Of a stretch of DNA of 60,000 nt, positions 1-10,633 are shown piece by piece (the first letter of the stretch is position 1; every line of letters starts with the position of its first letter). Source of the DNA: Cryptomeria japonica. Taxonomy: Eukaryota; Streptophyta; Pinopsida; Cupressales; Cupressaceae. The DNA lies in assembly GCF_030272615.1 (NCBI RefSeq), contig NC_081408.1, forward strand, positions 199,110,841 through 199,170,840, written 5' to 3'. A model generated the notes under the pieces. It saw only the letters and a list, made by a program, of their open reading frames with translations. It was not told where the DNA came from and ran no database searches. The position numbers were made by a program, and so were the translations under genes.

Positions 1-704
1 AAAATTCCTCTTCCAGGCTAGAATCCATCATTTTTCAAGGTTTTCAAACAATTCCAAAGTCCAAACATGTCCACTTTTCCCTTCAAAATGCCTTGCAAAT
101 CCAAATTTGGTCAAATAAGGCAAGAAATGAATCCTAGGTTGATTTTCACCCTGGACCCTCTGGAAAGGTCAGGAGCGAAATTTGACATTTTTAGACTCTC
201 CGTCAGGATAATTTTATGGAATATAACATTTAAGTATAATTCTTATACTTTAAGTTATCTTCCATATATACTTTTAGGATGTTTGAGAGTGGTTTCAGAC
301 CTCCAGGAGCTATATTGCAAAATCTAGTTTTTGGAGGATTTTCAGTTTTCCAGACTTAGTCAAATTTCAGGATCAGGACATTCCAAACTTCATCACTCAC
401 CAACTTGACCTAACTCAAGCAAAACCTGCTATCCAGGTGATCCCCTTGGCGACACTCGAAAGCTAAAGGCTAACAGACAAAACCCTAAAAGACCTAGAAA
501 ACAAACCCTAGAAAGCAAAAAGCAGGGGTCCCCATTTGCAATGGGGCGATGTGTGAAATGGTCACAACACTACCTTCAATGTTTGCAGATTTGTGCCTTG
601 GACATGGAGTTTTCTGAAAGCTCGGATTGTTGTTTTCTTTGTCTAGTTGCTGCTGATCAAATTCTGAGACTTGTCCTTCAGTTTCTATAGTGAAAGAACT
701 TATT
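1..704. other. Non-coding sequence, repeat-like
   Basis: No convincing coding region. At 530-546 there is a perfect 7-bp stem with a 3-nt loop (CCCCATT-TGC-AATGGGG), followed by GCGATGTGTGAAATGGTCAC. This texture resembles retroelement ends, but no pair of terminal repeats was found, so no element is called. If the IF1-like exon at 2358-2492 belongs to a working gene, this stretch would lie in its first intron or beyond. Confidence 0.4.
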
Positions 705-1300
705 GAAGGTGCATATTAGTTTTGTTTCTGAGCAGCACATTCTGGTTTTTTGAAATATGTTTGTAATCTCTGAATTCTTTAATGGTAAAATATAATGTTA
801 TTTGCAAATCAGATCAGGTATTTATATTCCTGTGATTGTTGAAAGAATATTTACTTTAGTAATCTTTATTTTGAGTTGCATGTTTAATTCTGCAATTCTG
901 AACAATACTTGCAAGTCTGAAACAAAACATTAAAACCATCAAGCAACTGTTTGTTAAAAGACATGGTAAAGAATAAAAATCAGCAAGGTTGCCAACTGTT
1001 TGAAGGTGCATATTAGTTTTGTTTCTGAGCAGCACATTCTGGTTTTTTGAAATATGTTTGTAATCTCTGAATTCTTTAATGGCAAAATATGATGTTATTT
1101 GCAAATCAGATCAGGTATTTGTATTCCTGTGATTGTTGAAAGAATATTTACTTTAGTAATCTTTATTTTGAGTTGCATATTTGATTCTAGAATTCTGAAC
1201 AATACTTACAAGTCTGAAACAAAACATTAAAACCTTCAAGCAACTGTTTGTTAAAAGACATGGTAAAGAATGCAAATTAGCAAGGTTGCCAACTGTTTGA
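705..1300. repeat. Tandem duplication, two 297-bp units
   Basis: The block beginning GAAGGTGCATATTAGTTTTG at 705 recurs at 1002 and runs to about 1300. The two units are in direct orientation, directly adjacent, and differ by scattered single-base changes with essentially no length difference (constant offset 297). No coding frame runs across it. It would lie in the first intron of the minus-strand IF1-like gene if that gene is real. A local duplication by replication slippage or unequal exchange is the simplest explanation. Confidence 0.9.
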
Positions 1301-2357
1301 CAAAATACCTTCATGGCTGAGTAGGAGAAAGAAGTGCAAAAAAACTGGGTAGCAAACAGGGCAACATACTACACATAATGAGCCGACTTAAAGCTGGCGT
1401 TGTAATAATTGACAATGTCACGAAGGTATGTATGAATATCAAAACACAACAATGTATATCTTCTCTTTCTAGTCTTTTCTATTTGCTGCAAATTCTATCC
1501 AATATGTACATATCAATGTGTGTGCATAATGAATTGAGAGATTTGTGCCTTGGCATCTAAGTCGAGAATGGGACTACGAATCCTGGATTAATCTACTTAT
1601 AAGTAACTTGAACATATAAACCCAAGGTACAGTTTGGCGGACCGTAGTTTAGAGGAAAGGCAGCATGATTGGCAAAACAAGACAAAAGAAGAGTAAAGCT
1701 TTGCAAAGCCGATTCGCCAATGTTGTGCAAACAAAGTAAGCGGCTTAGAAAACCCTCATTCAGAGTCGGGGAATAATAGATACGTATAGGAATTCATTAA
1801 GCGCTGCTGCATCTATCCTTGATACTGTAACTATAACCCAAAGGTACGTCTAGTCAACTGTGCCATTGTCTGGCGGTGAGGTGGTGCATTTACCATGACA
1901 ATGGGCAGGTTTAAAACCACCACTACACCAAGCCTTGCACTAAAAGCCCTAGACACCAACCCTATAAAATATAAGCCTAATTCCAGTTCAAATACCAGAA
2001 ACATTGACCCTAAAAGATATAAGCGTAAGTTCCAGAATACAAAAGCTACTTTGTCCTGGCCTCAGAATAATTTGTTTAAAAAAATATCTCTACACTTACA
2101 AAACACGGATGAAAAACACTATTAAATCAAAAAACACAGTTCTTCCCACTAGAAAAATAACATAGCACTAATTAGGGCCGTTGACCATTAAAATTGATAC
2201 TAAAACTGAATACCAAACCAGATTGGGTCACTTTGCTAACATTTTTCGACAAAAACTATGCGGATGATATTTGATTGAATTTATTTTAAATTTAATTTAA
2301 TTTACGCCTCTGACAACTTGCAAGGAAATGCACAAGTGTGAGGTGAATCTGAAGTAC
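1301..2357. other. Putative intron sequence, no recognised feature
   Basis: This is the sequence immediately 3' (minus strand) of the splice donor of the IF1-like exon. I looked on the minus strand for a second exon starting with the usual K-M-E-x-E-x-L-x-K-L continuation of IF1-like proteins and found none, so the intron would extend beyond the left edge of the window. Short ORFs here have no recognisable content. Confidence 0.45.
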
Positions 2358-2492
2358 CTTGATGTAAACATTTTCAGCAGCTTTTTCTTCTTCGCTGAAG
2401 ACTTTGCCAGAAGAGGACAATCGCGCCAAACGGCTAGCGGCCAGCCTCTCTGAGAGCATTCTCAGAGGCATTCTGTTGCTTACCATTGCCAT
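2358..2492 (-). CDS. First coding exon of a mitochondrial ATPase inhibitor (IF1-like) gene, partial
   Basis: The minus-strand ATG at 2492 opens 45 codons that end exactly before a consensus splice donor (CAAG|GTACTT, exon end at 2358, phase 0). The peptide has an Arg-, Ser- and Leu-rich, acid-poor N-terminus (about residues 1-28), as in mitochondrial presequences. It then reads GKVFSEEEKAAENVYIK, which matches the start of the inhibitory helix of the IF1 family, including plant F1Fo-ATPase inhibitor homologues. In that family the next residues are usually K-M-E, consistent with an intron here. IF1 proteins bind mitochondrial ATP synthase and block ATP hydrolysis at low matrix pH. The rest of the gene is not in the window: 2.36 kb of downstream minus-strand sequence lacks exon 2. 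A long intron or a broken gene fragment are both possible. The clean exon and donor favour a real gene. Confidence 0.65.
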
Positions 2493-2600
2493 TGCTTTAC
2501 TTTATTATCACAAAGAAAAATTGTCGCAGAGGAAAGAAATGTGTGAGCAACGGTACAAAGTAATAGGGTTTATCTAGTCGCCATTTTGCTTTATCTTACG
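2493..2600 (-). promoter_or_regulatory. 5' UTR or proximal promoter of the IF1-like gene
   Basis: This is sequence immediately upstream of the minus-strand ATG at 2492. It is pyrimidine-rich on the minus strand, as in plant 5' UTRs. An upstream mini-ORF of four codons (ATG GCG ACT AGA TAA, 2584-2570, minus strand) precedes the main start. It would matter only if transcription begins above 2584. No clear TATA box was identified, so the limits are approximate. Confidence 0.3.
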
Positions 2601-4406
2601 AGAATTTTGTTATCATGTAGATTTTTATTTAACTGGTTTGTTTATGTTTTTTCTCTTTTTAAAGTAACTCCGAATCGATACCTTCCTTGTTTTCTTTGTG
2701 GTGTTGGAATTCTTATTTCTAGAAGAGTCCCTTTGTTACTACTGTCATGCTCATCTCAATCTTCAATTTAACCACATTTTATATTTGAAGTGGATCCTCA
2801 CAAGACTCCTTGGTGGTTGTGCTTTCTCATTATGGTTTGCTCAAACCATAATAGGATATTGATCTTTGATTTTATAGGTGAGGTTTTTTATTTACATTTA
2901 AATTGTATATTCAATTATTTTTATATTAAGGGAGAGGATTCAGTAGTTGTGCATTCTAATTTCGCACTTCTCAAAATCTTATATGGAAATTTCAAGTCAC
3001 TTCCATTTTTTTACAACAGTTTACTTGGCAAGTCCCTTGCTATAAGTAAGGTTTTAGGGCCACATCATCAAATATGATGTCACATCAACATGTTTTTTGC
3101 TAAGGTGTCTAAAACAGCGCAAAAAAGGTGAGACCAATAGTCATGCAAAAGCAGCCCAAAAACTTGTGCAGTTGATGTGGTATCACATGATTGGTTTCCT
3201 TTTACAACTAATGGTACATTTTATTCAGTTATTGGTAGTCATCATCAGCAATAACAACTTTAAAGTCACAACTATTGGTGCAATGTTGTCAAAAAAATTG
3301 GAAAAACAACAAGTATGGATATCAAATCAACAAGTATGGGTATTAAATCAACAACTTCTATCAGAACAATTGAAACGCATTCAACTACTAGGTCCTTTCC
3401 TCTAGTCGTAATTAAGTTGTGGTGTTGTATCAAGTTTCAAATTTCATTGGGGTGTTGTTGTTGAGTGTTTATAATGGAGGACAAGGTCTTTATTATGTGA
3501 CCTTATCAATTCATAGCTCTGAGTCAAAAGTGTTTACCCACTTAAAATAAAAACAAAAAAGTATGAAAAAATTTATCATGTAATATTTGGTGATTGCAAT
3601 ATGGTCAACCACAAACTTAACTTTAGGTATTTGAATTATTGTTAAGTAGAGGAAAATATTTACTATAAATATTGGTCATTTGAAAATAAAAGAAAGAAAA
3701 TCAACCATTTACAACTACTCTTACAAATTTGGATATTGTTTTGCACATAAGTTAACCTTGGATATCTAACTCGCTCTTAAAGAAAAGGCTCAAGTTGATT
3801 ATACATTTTCAGTTCCTGCCAAGGATACTATTGCATTCCTTCAATCTGATTTTTTAATTTGTTGAGCCAATCAAATAATAGAATTAAAAAAATTGAGCAA
3901 AAAGTCTATAGTCCAAATTTAATTTTGATTTAAATAGTTATCAAAATGACATTATTTTGTATTTCTATTAGTGATAGTAAGTGTAAAATTCAAATTTTTA
4001 ATTAAAAAAATCATTTTTTTTTTGCATTTAATTCAATAAGAACCTTCAGTTGTACAAATGATAATAATTTAAATTATTATAGTTGTACTCTTAAATAAAA
4101 AAATATTAAACTCCATAGTTTTTATAGGAAGTGGCTATTGTCCATATAAAATAGCACATGGTACCGAGAATCATGCATAAAAACATCATGTATATATCCA
4201 TGCCCACTTGTTGGGTGTTGATTTTGTCGGACATGAAAGAAAACAGAAGAAGAGGAAAAAATAACGAAAAAATTAAACGGCACCCCCTCTGCCTCTGACT
4301 CTCAGTCGCTCACCAGTGCAAAAAGCGGGAAAAAATAGTTACTTTAAAATATCATAACTAATTAGATATTAAAAAGTAAATAAATATAATATAATTAAAA
4401 TATGTT

Positions 4407-4451
<45 letters not shown>

Positions 4452-4544
4452 TAAATAAAATATATTGAAAAATTAAAAAATATAATGTAAATAAAGTATA
4501 TTAAAAAATTAAAAAAATAACCCGTTAATGGGTCCCTGCGGGTT
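2601..4544. other. AT-rich non-coding spacer
   Basis: No supported gene. A 21-bp near-exact tandem pair (CAACAAGTATGG.TAT.AAAT) lies at about 3308-3350. A (TA)n microsatellite of about 40 bp lies at 4410-4449. The last 30 bases contain a short inverted repeat (TAACCCG ... CGGGTTA, about 4518-4545) at the point where LINE-A coding similarity begins. A 102-codon ORF at 3097-3405 is AT-biased and unrecognised, and I do not call it. Confidence 0.4.
4410..4449. repeat. (TA)n microsatellite
   Basis: An uninterrupted run of TA dinucleotides in AT-rich DNA just upstream of the LINE-A fragment. Confidence 0.95.
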
Positions 4545-4548
4545 AATC

Positions 4549-5040
4549 CCCCTTTAGAAAAAGAGGAGGTTAAATGGGAACTGCCAAGCAAGGAATGGAT
4601 AAAAATAAACTTTGATGGGGCATCTAGGGGAAACCCAGGAACCTCAGGAGTGGGAGTAGTTGCAAGAAATGATAAAGGGGTCATCCTTTTCAAGGGTGCA
4701 CGACGACTGCGGGATGGAACAAATAATGAAGCAGAGGTATAGGCGGCACTTATGGCAACTGAATTGGCTATAAACATGAAAATCCCAAAGTTGCACCTGG
4801 AAGGAGATTCCCAAGTGATCATCAACGCAATTGCTAAGGGCAATACCCCATCATGGAAATTATCCCATTGGGTGGACATCATTCGAGAAAAAACTCAACC
4901 TCTTTGAGGAGTTTCGGGTCTCCCACGTCAGGCGAGGTGCCAATGCAGTGGCGGACCTTCTCTCCAACATCGGATGTGACATGACAAGCCAAATGGCTAA
5001 GTGGTGGAAGGGAGATGGGAGAGTGTGGAAGTGGATTTAA
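4549..5040 (+). pseudogene. LINE ORF2 C-terminal RNase H domain, broken
   Basis: The frame reading through 4608 encodes KINFDGASRGNPGTSGVGVV, then GTNNEAEV, LEGDSQVIINAI and HVRRGANAVADLLSN. These are the D, E, D and final D blocks of the RNase H domain found at the C-terminus of plant L1-type LINE ORF2. There is an in-frame TAG at about 4740, right after the glutamate block. A one-base frameshift lies in the A-run near 4887-4893, after which the sequence continues in the next frame to the stop at 5038-5040. RNase H would remove RNA from RNA-DNA hybrids during retrotransposition. With a stop and a frameshift it is inactive. Confidence 0.8.
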
Positions 5041-5059
5041 TGTAGTCCTAGAAGCATGA

Positions 5060-5273
5060 AATAATCAATATGCACGCAAGGCAACCTGTAATGACAAGTA
5101 CGCCCTCTCAAAGGCACTACAATTAATGAGGCAGTTACCAAGTGCAGAGTATCTGTTCGAGATGATGGCGGAGGGCGACAAATTTGCTGCGAAATCTCAT
5201 TCCTTTTATATCATTGATTATGCATTTATGACCCGTCGCAAACGACGGCGGAGGAATTACTATTTTGGTTTGT
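5060..5273 (+). pseudogene. Unrecognised coding-like fragment after LINE-A RNase H
   Basis: This is an open frame of about 71 codons between stops. Its only internal methionines lie well inside, so it is probably an internal piece of a longer protein. It ends in a basic cluster (TRRKRRRRNYYFGL). Amino-acid composition is mixed and not AT-driven, unlike the spacer ORFs around it. It lies directly downstream of, and on the same strand as, the RNase H fragment. I do not recognise a family. Confidence 0.35.
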
Positions 5274-5363
5274 GAGCGAAGTATTATCAAATAATCTGAT
5301 TAATGAGAGTTTTTATGTCATTTGCATTGTAGTGTTTGGAGATAATAGTTTTGTGCAGGTTCA

Positions 5364-6044
5364 ATGGAGGCAAATTTTACTTTGAGAACCGAGAAGAAAT
5401 TGGTTCCTTTTCTGGGGACAGTGTCAGATAAAAGAATGCAGGGACTCTTCAAATACAAAGAAGAGAAACTGTGGAGTGCAGAGCGTCTAATGTTGGGGGA
5501 GGAGTTGTCGCACATTCACTTCCAGTACAAGACGAATATGGAGGTTTACTCCTTGATTATGGCTTGGGCATGCGAATTTGAACCAGAGGTGGAGAAAATA
5601 AAGCTCACGATGACAAAGTTGATTGACGGGGACTATCTGATCAACCTTGACTCCATTTTGGAGTAGGTTGTCCCTCAGACAGGAATCCGCATTTGAGAGG
5701 GAGATGTTGAGGAGGAGATATTACCTTTTGTTAGAGGACCAGAAAATCGAATAAAGGAGCAATGTCATGAGCGAGCTCGCATAGGCTGGGAAGCCATGAA
5801 GCTCTACGTCAAAATAATCAGAACAGATGAAGTGTTGAAAGCCCTCAAGGTGGTGGCACGTATGGAGGTTGGGAGAGAATTGCGAGACCGATTTGAGGAA
5901 GGGCGAGCGATCCAGTTTTTAGCAAGTCTAGAAGGAGACCCTGATTTTGGGAGTTTGGATTACATCCTGAAAATGAAGACCGAAGCAGCAAAAGGAAAAG
6001 CACTGGCAGATATTGCAGATGAGGAGGAGAAGCAGACGAACTAG
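5364..6044 (+). pseudogene. Unrecognised LINE-associated protein, about 227 codons with two stops
   Basis: A single frame runs from the ATG at 5364 to the TAG near 6042 with only two internal stops, TAG at about 5664 and TGA at about 5694. Both would be TGG (Trp) before a single G-to-A change. The product would be charged and helical, with an acidic C-terminal end (ADIADEEEKQTN), no cysteine-histidine knuckle, and no signal or membrane segment. It lies between the LINE RNase H fragment and the LINE 3' tail, so it may be an extra 3' coding region of this LINE family. I cannot assign a function. It could also be a captured host-gene piece. Confidence 0.4.
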
Positions 6045-6318
6045 AGCAATACCGACTAAGCGGCAACGGGTCTATAAATTTGTTTTGCTTTACTTCTACT
6101 GCTAGTTTTTAAAAAAACTATATTTTATGGATGACTGTAATATTTTAGTGTAGAGATGCACAGTACTGGTGTCTTATTTCCTTGTTTTTAGCTTTGAATG
6201 CTTCCCATAGTAGGTTAGGACTGTTAGTTTTTGGGTCGATGTTTAAATCTGGCATGGCCTCGGATGATTGTATCTCTTTTTTGGAATCAATATACCACAA
6301 AATTACCGATCAAAAAAA
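6045..6318 (+). other. LINE-A 3' UTR and A-rich tail
   Basis: Non-coding. It contains the GGATGATTGTATCTCTTTTT block, then AATCAATATACC and an A-rich end (from about 6310), the style of terminal sequence seen in plant LINEs. It marks the downstream limit of LINE-A. Confidence 0.55.
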
Positions 6319-6449
6319 ATAAAATTTAAAAAATATATTTAAAAAAATTATTTAATTAAAATATATTAAAAATTTGCTTTAAATATAATTAAAATTTATT
6401 AAATAAAATATATATAATTTAAAATTTATTTAAAAATGTAAAAACATGA

Positions 6450-6905
6450 TATAAATAAAATATATTAAAATATTAAAAATATAATATAAATAAATTAAAA
6501 TAAAATATATATATATATATATTAAAAAAAAAATCTTAAAAATTTACTAAAAATATAATTTAAATTTTATTAAATAAATATTAAAAACTATATAAAATTT
6601 ATTAAAAAAATAAAAAGAAATCGTTTGAGGAGGGGAGGCGTTGTCCCGCCAGCATGCTAGTGGGCCCCTCCACTTCGCCAACATGATACGCAAGGGAAGT
6701 GGAAGCTGGCAGGACAGCGCCTCCCCTCCTCAAACGATTTCTTTTTATTTTTTTTATAAATTTTATTTAGTTTTTTATATTTATTTAATAAAATTTAAAT
6801 TATATTTTTAGTAAATTTTTAAGATTTTTTTAATTTCTTTTTTAATATATATATTTTTAATTTTCATTTATTTATATTATATTTTTTATTTTTTTATTTT
6901 ATTTT
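6450..6905. repeat. Long foldback (imperfect palindrome) with GC-rich core
   Basis: The arms are inverted copies of each other. The inner 24 bp are perfect (6617-6640 against 6718-6741, core CGTTTGAGGAGGGGAGGCG). Similarity then extends outward through AT-rich arms to about 6450 and 6905. A second inner stem (TCCACTTC 6669-6676 against GAAGTGGA 6696-6703) encloses a 19-nt loop. The left arm carries about 14 extra bases near the centre. No ORF is present. It could be a foldback or MITE-type non-autonomous DNA element, or a hairpin arising from inverted duplication. No clear target duplication is visible in the AT-rich flanks. Confidence 0.75.
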
Positions 6906-7760
6906 TAACGGTAAAAGGTCGAAGCCATGAAATTCTATTTGATAAAAAATTCATAACATTACATTACATTCTTCACTTAGTGCGGGCGACGGTAGGAAAG
7001 AGCGAAGAGGAGAAAACCTTCGGCCTTGCCCAGGACATTAAGTCCCAATACAAAAAGACCAATTATGTTTATATCTTAACAATATTTTGAGATTGCAGCG
7101 TGATCAATACAAACTGTCATCCTGAACTGATCATTCACCTCTAGGCCCATAAGATTTACTCTCCCTAATATCATATTGAAGCAACGGTCTGCCTACGAGT
7201 GACTGCTTCTATCAACATTCAGTCATTTCATTTGAAAATGCCTTTCCTCTATTATCAAGACACTCAGACTAAATGAAATGAAATGAAAACTTAGATACCT
7301 ACAAAAAAAAAGTCTCAATCTTGTCTTACAACAAACCACTTCATGAATTGTTAGCCAATAAACTATCAGATAACCTGGTTTGCCAAGCATTTTCCACAAC
7401 TGTTGCTACAACCGTAGTAACTTTTGTATTGAGATAGCACTGAATCTTTTTGATGTTGATTGCAAAATGGTAGAAACCCCATGTTACAATAGCATTGTTG
7501 GAAAAAACCTTAAACAAATCCGTAACACAACCTATAGGCTTAAGGCTCACATCTAGAAAATAATTAAGTCAAACAGAGAAATAACAGAGCATGAATCTGG
7601 GGAAAGGGAGTCTTTCATCCTAAAAGATCTTAAAATCATATCACTCCCCTCATCATCAGAAACACATTCCTTTTCCTTCCTATCAGCTTATTTGAGTTAC
7701 CAAAAGAGAATTTAAAAACAATTATCCACCTTTATACCAGAACCAAGCATAACCGAAAGC
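6906..7760. other. Non-coding spacer
   Basis: No gene, repeat or element recognised. Base composition is more balanced than in the flanking foldback and microsatellites. Confidence 0.4.
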
Positions 7761-8455
<695 letters not shown>

Positions 8456-8456
8456 T

Positions 8457-8775
<319 letters not shown>

Positions 8776-9033
8776 AAGCTTTGTTTTCACACACAATTTG
8801 CTTAACCCACAAGCAAGACCCATTAAATCACACAAAAAATTTGAAGATTCATCTTAGAGAAGATTGTGAAAAGAAAGCCATCAAACTAGAGACAAAAAAG
8901 AAAAAAAAAACATATCTAAACTAGATCAAATATTAACCTTATCATTCATAAGTCTGAAATAAAAGTAAAAGTGTTACGATAAACCATTTAGAACCAAAAG
9001 TAACAATAAGATAAACCCGAGAAAACAGACCAA

Positions 9034-9726
9034 CTATCCTGCCCGGCACCTTCTCGCCCGCACCTCAGTTTCCTCCTTCCCTAAGCTAGAAAGTGGATTA
9101 TCTGGGCTAGAGGTAGGGTCGGAAGGGATATCCATGTCATCAAGGACAACTTCAATGTTTTTAGCTTCAAGATAGTTTGCCAGCCACCTGTTACACGATG
9201 GTTTTCTGACATGCAAAAGCCACATAAGAAAGGAAAAATTCCTCTGCCTTATCAGGTTATAGGCCGCAAAGGCAACCATATCCTCAATTTCCAAGATTGG
9301 AAATCTAGGCACGGGGTTATTCATCTGTATGAGTATATCATAGTTGCGAGGCTTTGGAATAGTTAACTCCTCATCTACATTGACAACCACCCTCTCCAGT
9401 TCACCTAGCAAGTCTTTCTTGAGGACACTTCTGCATAATTTTATCACCACCTCCCTGTCCTTCTCACAATGCAAAGCCACTGCTAAGAACATAGTTGCAA
9501 TATCAGAATTTGTCCTAGTGCGGTCCTCATTCTTGATATATTCCTCCCCAAGAATTTTCTTGACTGTCTTGATAACCAGGACATTTGGGAAGACCAGAAT
9601 GCCTTTCAGTCTTTCTTCCTTGATTTCCCTTGTAAAAGTCATTTGACGCTTAAGCCCTATAAGCCTAAGCGGAGTATCCATAATGAGCTTAAATTTCTTA
9701 GATAACCATCTATAAAACATAGCCAT
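9034..9726 (-). CDS. Intact hypothetical protein, 230 aa, family not recognised
   Basis: An uninterrupted minus-strand ORF starts with ATG at 9726 (MAMFYRWLSKKF). It is the longest open frame in the window outside the intact retrotransposon and the microsatellites. The protein is a mixed, charged, mostly helical-looking sequence with LKGILVFPNVLVIKTVKKIL near residues 40-60. Residues around 145-180 include EDMVAFAAYNLIRQRNFSFL. The C-terminal tail is acidic and Ser/Pro-rich (about 195-222) and ends in an Arg cluster. It has no signal peptide, zinc knuckle or RT/integrase motif. It lies about 600 bp beyond the 3' end of LINE-B on the same strand, but LINE-B's own 3' tail appears to intervene. 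Options include a host gene or exon, a capsid-like protein from an unrecognised element or an old integrated virus, or chance. Its intactness beside heavily broken elements makes chance less likely. Confidence 0.45.
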   Translation of the reverse strand: MAMFYRWLSKKFKLIMDTPLRLIGLKRQMTFTREIKEERLKGILVFPNVLVIKTVKKILGEEYIKNEDRTRTNSDIATMFLAVALHCEKDREVVIKLCRSVLKKDLLGELERVVVNVDEELTIPKPRNYDILIQMNNPVPRFPILEIEDMVAFAAYNLIRQRNFSFLMWLLHVRKPSCNRWLANYLEAKNIEVVLDDMDIPSDPTSSPDNPLSSLGKEETEVRARRCRAG

Positions 9727-10329
9727 TACTTATATTAATTAAGTTTCGAAAGGTGCTAAAATACAACTCATCGATCTCGGTAAAGGGCCAATTTGATCGC
9801 TAAAGAGTGTCAGAGGAGCAAGAATCAAGGGTCATGATGCAGGTTAGACAATCTCCAAGATCAAGGTAATAAATACACTCATCGTTAGTTGAGTGAGCTC
9901 CTTAGTTTTAGTTGGCTCATACAACAAGGGAAGTCACATCATCAACTCTAAGTATGCCACCAAAGAAGGCTAGACTCGAGATAATATGCTAACAAGATGA
10001 TGACATTGTAAATATGTCTATAGGCATTTAACTATCCCTAAAAGCTTGTAAATATATATTTATAGGTGTGCCTTTCCATATATATAAAAATTCTATATAA
10101 ATACATCCATATATATACATATACACCTATTAATAAATATACGACTCTAACAACAACTATAATATCCCTTATGTTCTTTATTATTAGCTTTCTGTAGCAT
10201 TAGTTTTCTGATCCACTAATGGATCTGGGCTAGACCGGAGGTTTTCTTCCCTCCATTCTTTCTTACCAGTACCCACACTGAATGGATATATATATATATA
10301 TATATATATGCACATATACAAATGTTTCA
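9727..10329. other. AT-rich spacer between orphan ORF and LINE-B 3' end
   Basis: No gene. It holds the sequence upstream (minus strand) of the 230-aa ORF, where I see no clear TATA box or upstream exon, and a short (AT)n microsatellite at about 10267-10310. Confidence 0.4.
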
Positions 10330-10633
10330 CTATGTATTTATCCTGAATACCACTGATATTTATAATCAAAAAAATAAAGAAGAGGACCATGTAAGATATG
10401 CAAGATAATATTTTAGGAATTAATATTGAGTATAGATATTCAAGATAATATTTCTCTACATCCTTCCGCCTAGCATTAACCATCTAACATTGACAAATCT
10501 CCCTTCAACTAAAAGGGGGCCTAGGTCGAGGGACAAATCCCCGAGGAGATACCAAAACCTAACTTAAAGAGAACAAAAGCCTCAGAATCCAAATCTTGTA
10601 TTAGATTCTTAGGACAAAAGGAAGGACCCTATC

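Larger units (their letters stand above)
4545..6318 (+). mobile_element. LINE-A: 5'-truncated, decayed L1-type retrotransposon
   Basis: The block starts inside the C-terminal RNase H region of a plant L1-type ORF2. It continues through about 1 kb of coding-like but broken sequence and ends in a 3' tail (about 6230-6318: TTTTTTGGAATCAATATACC, then ATTACCGATC and an A-run) typical of plant LINE 3' ends. Both flanks are simple AT-rich DNA, so target-site duplications could not be defined. The orientation follows from the RNase H frame and the A-rich tail. The 5' part (ORF1, endonuclease, reverse transcriptase) is missing, as expected for an incompletely reverse-transcribed insertion. An alternative is that 5060-6044 belongs to a neighbouring sequence that happened to end at the same tail. 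Confidence 0.7.

Noticed and set aside
2790-3405. ORFs of 95 and 102 codons on the plus strand
   Set aside because: AT-rich composition, no recognisable motif and no splice or promoter support.
4358-4882. 174-codon minus-strand ORF
   Set aside because: It is antisense to the LINE-A RNase H fragment and ends in a (TA)n microsatellite.
10184-10483. 99-codon minus-strand ORF
   Set aside because: It lies in the LINE-B 3' UTR and tail and includes a (TA)n run.
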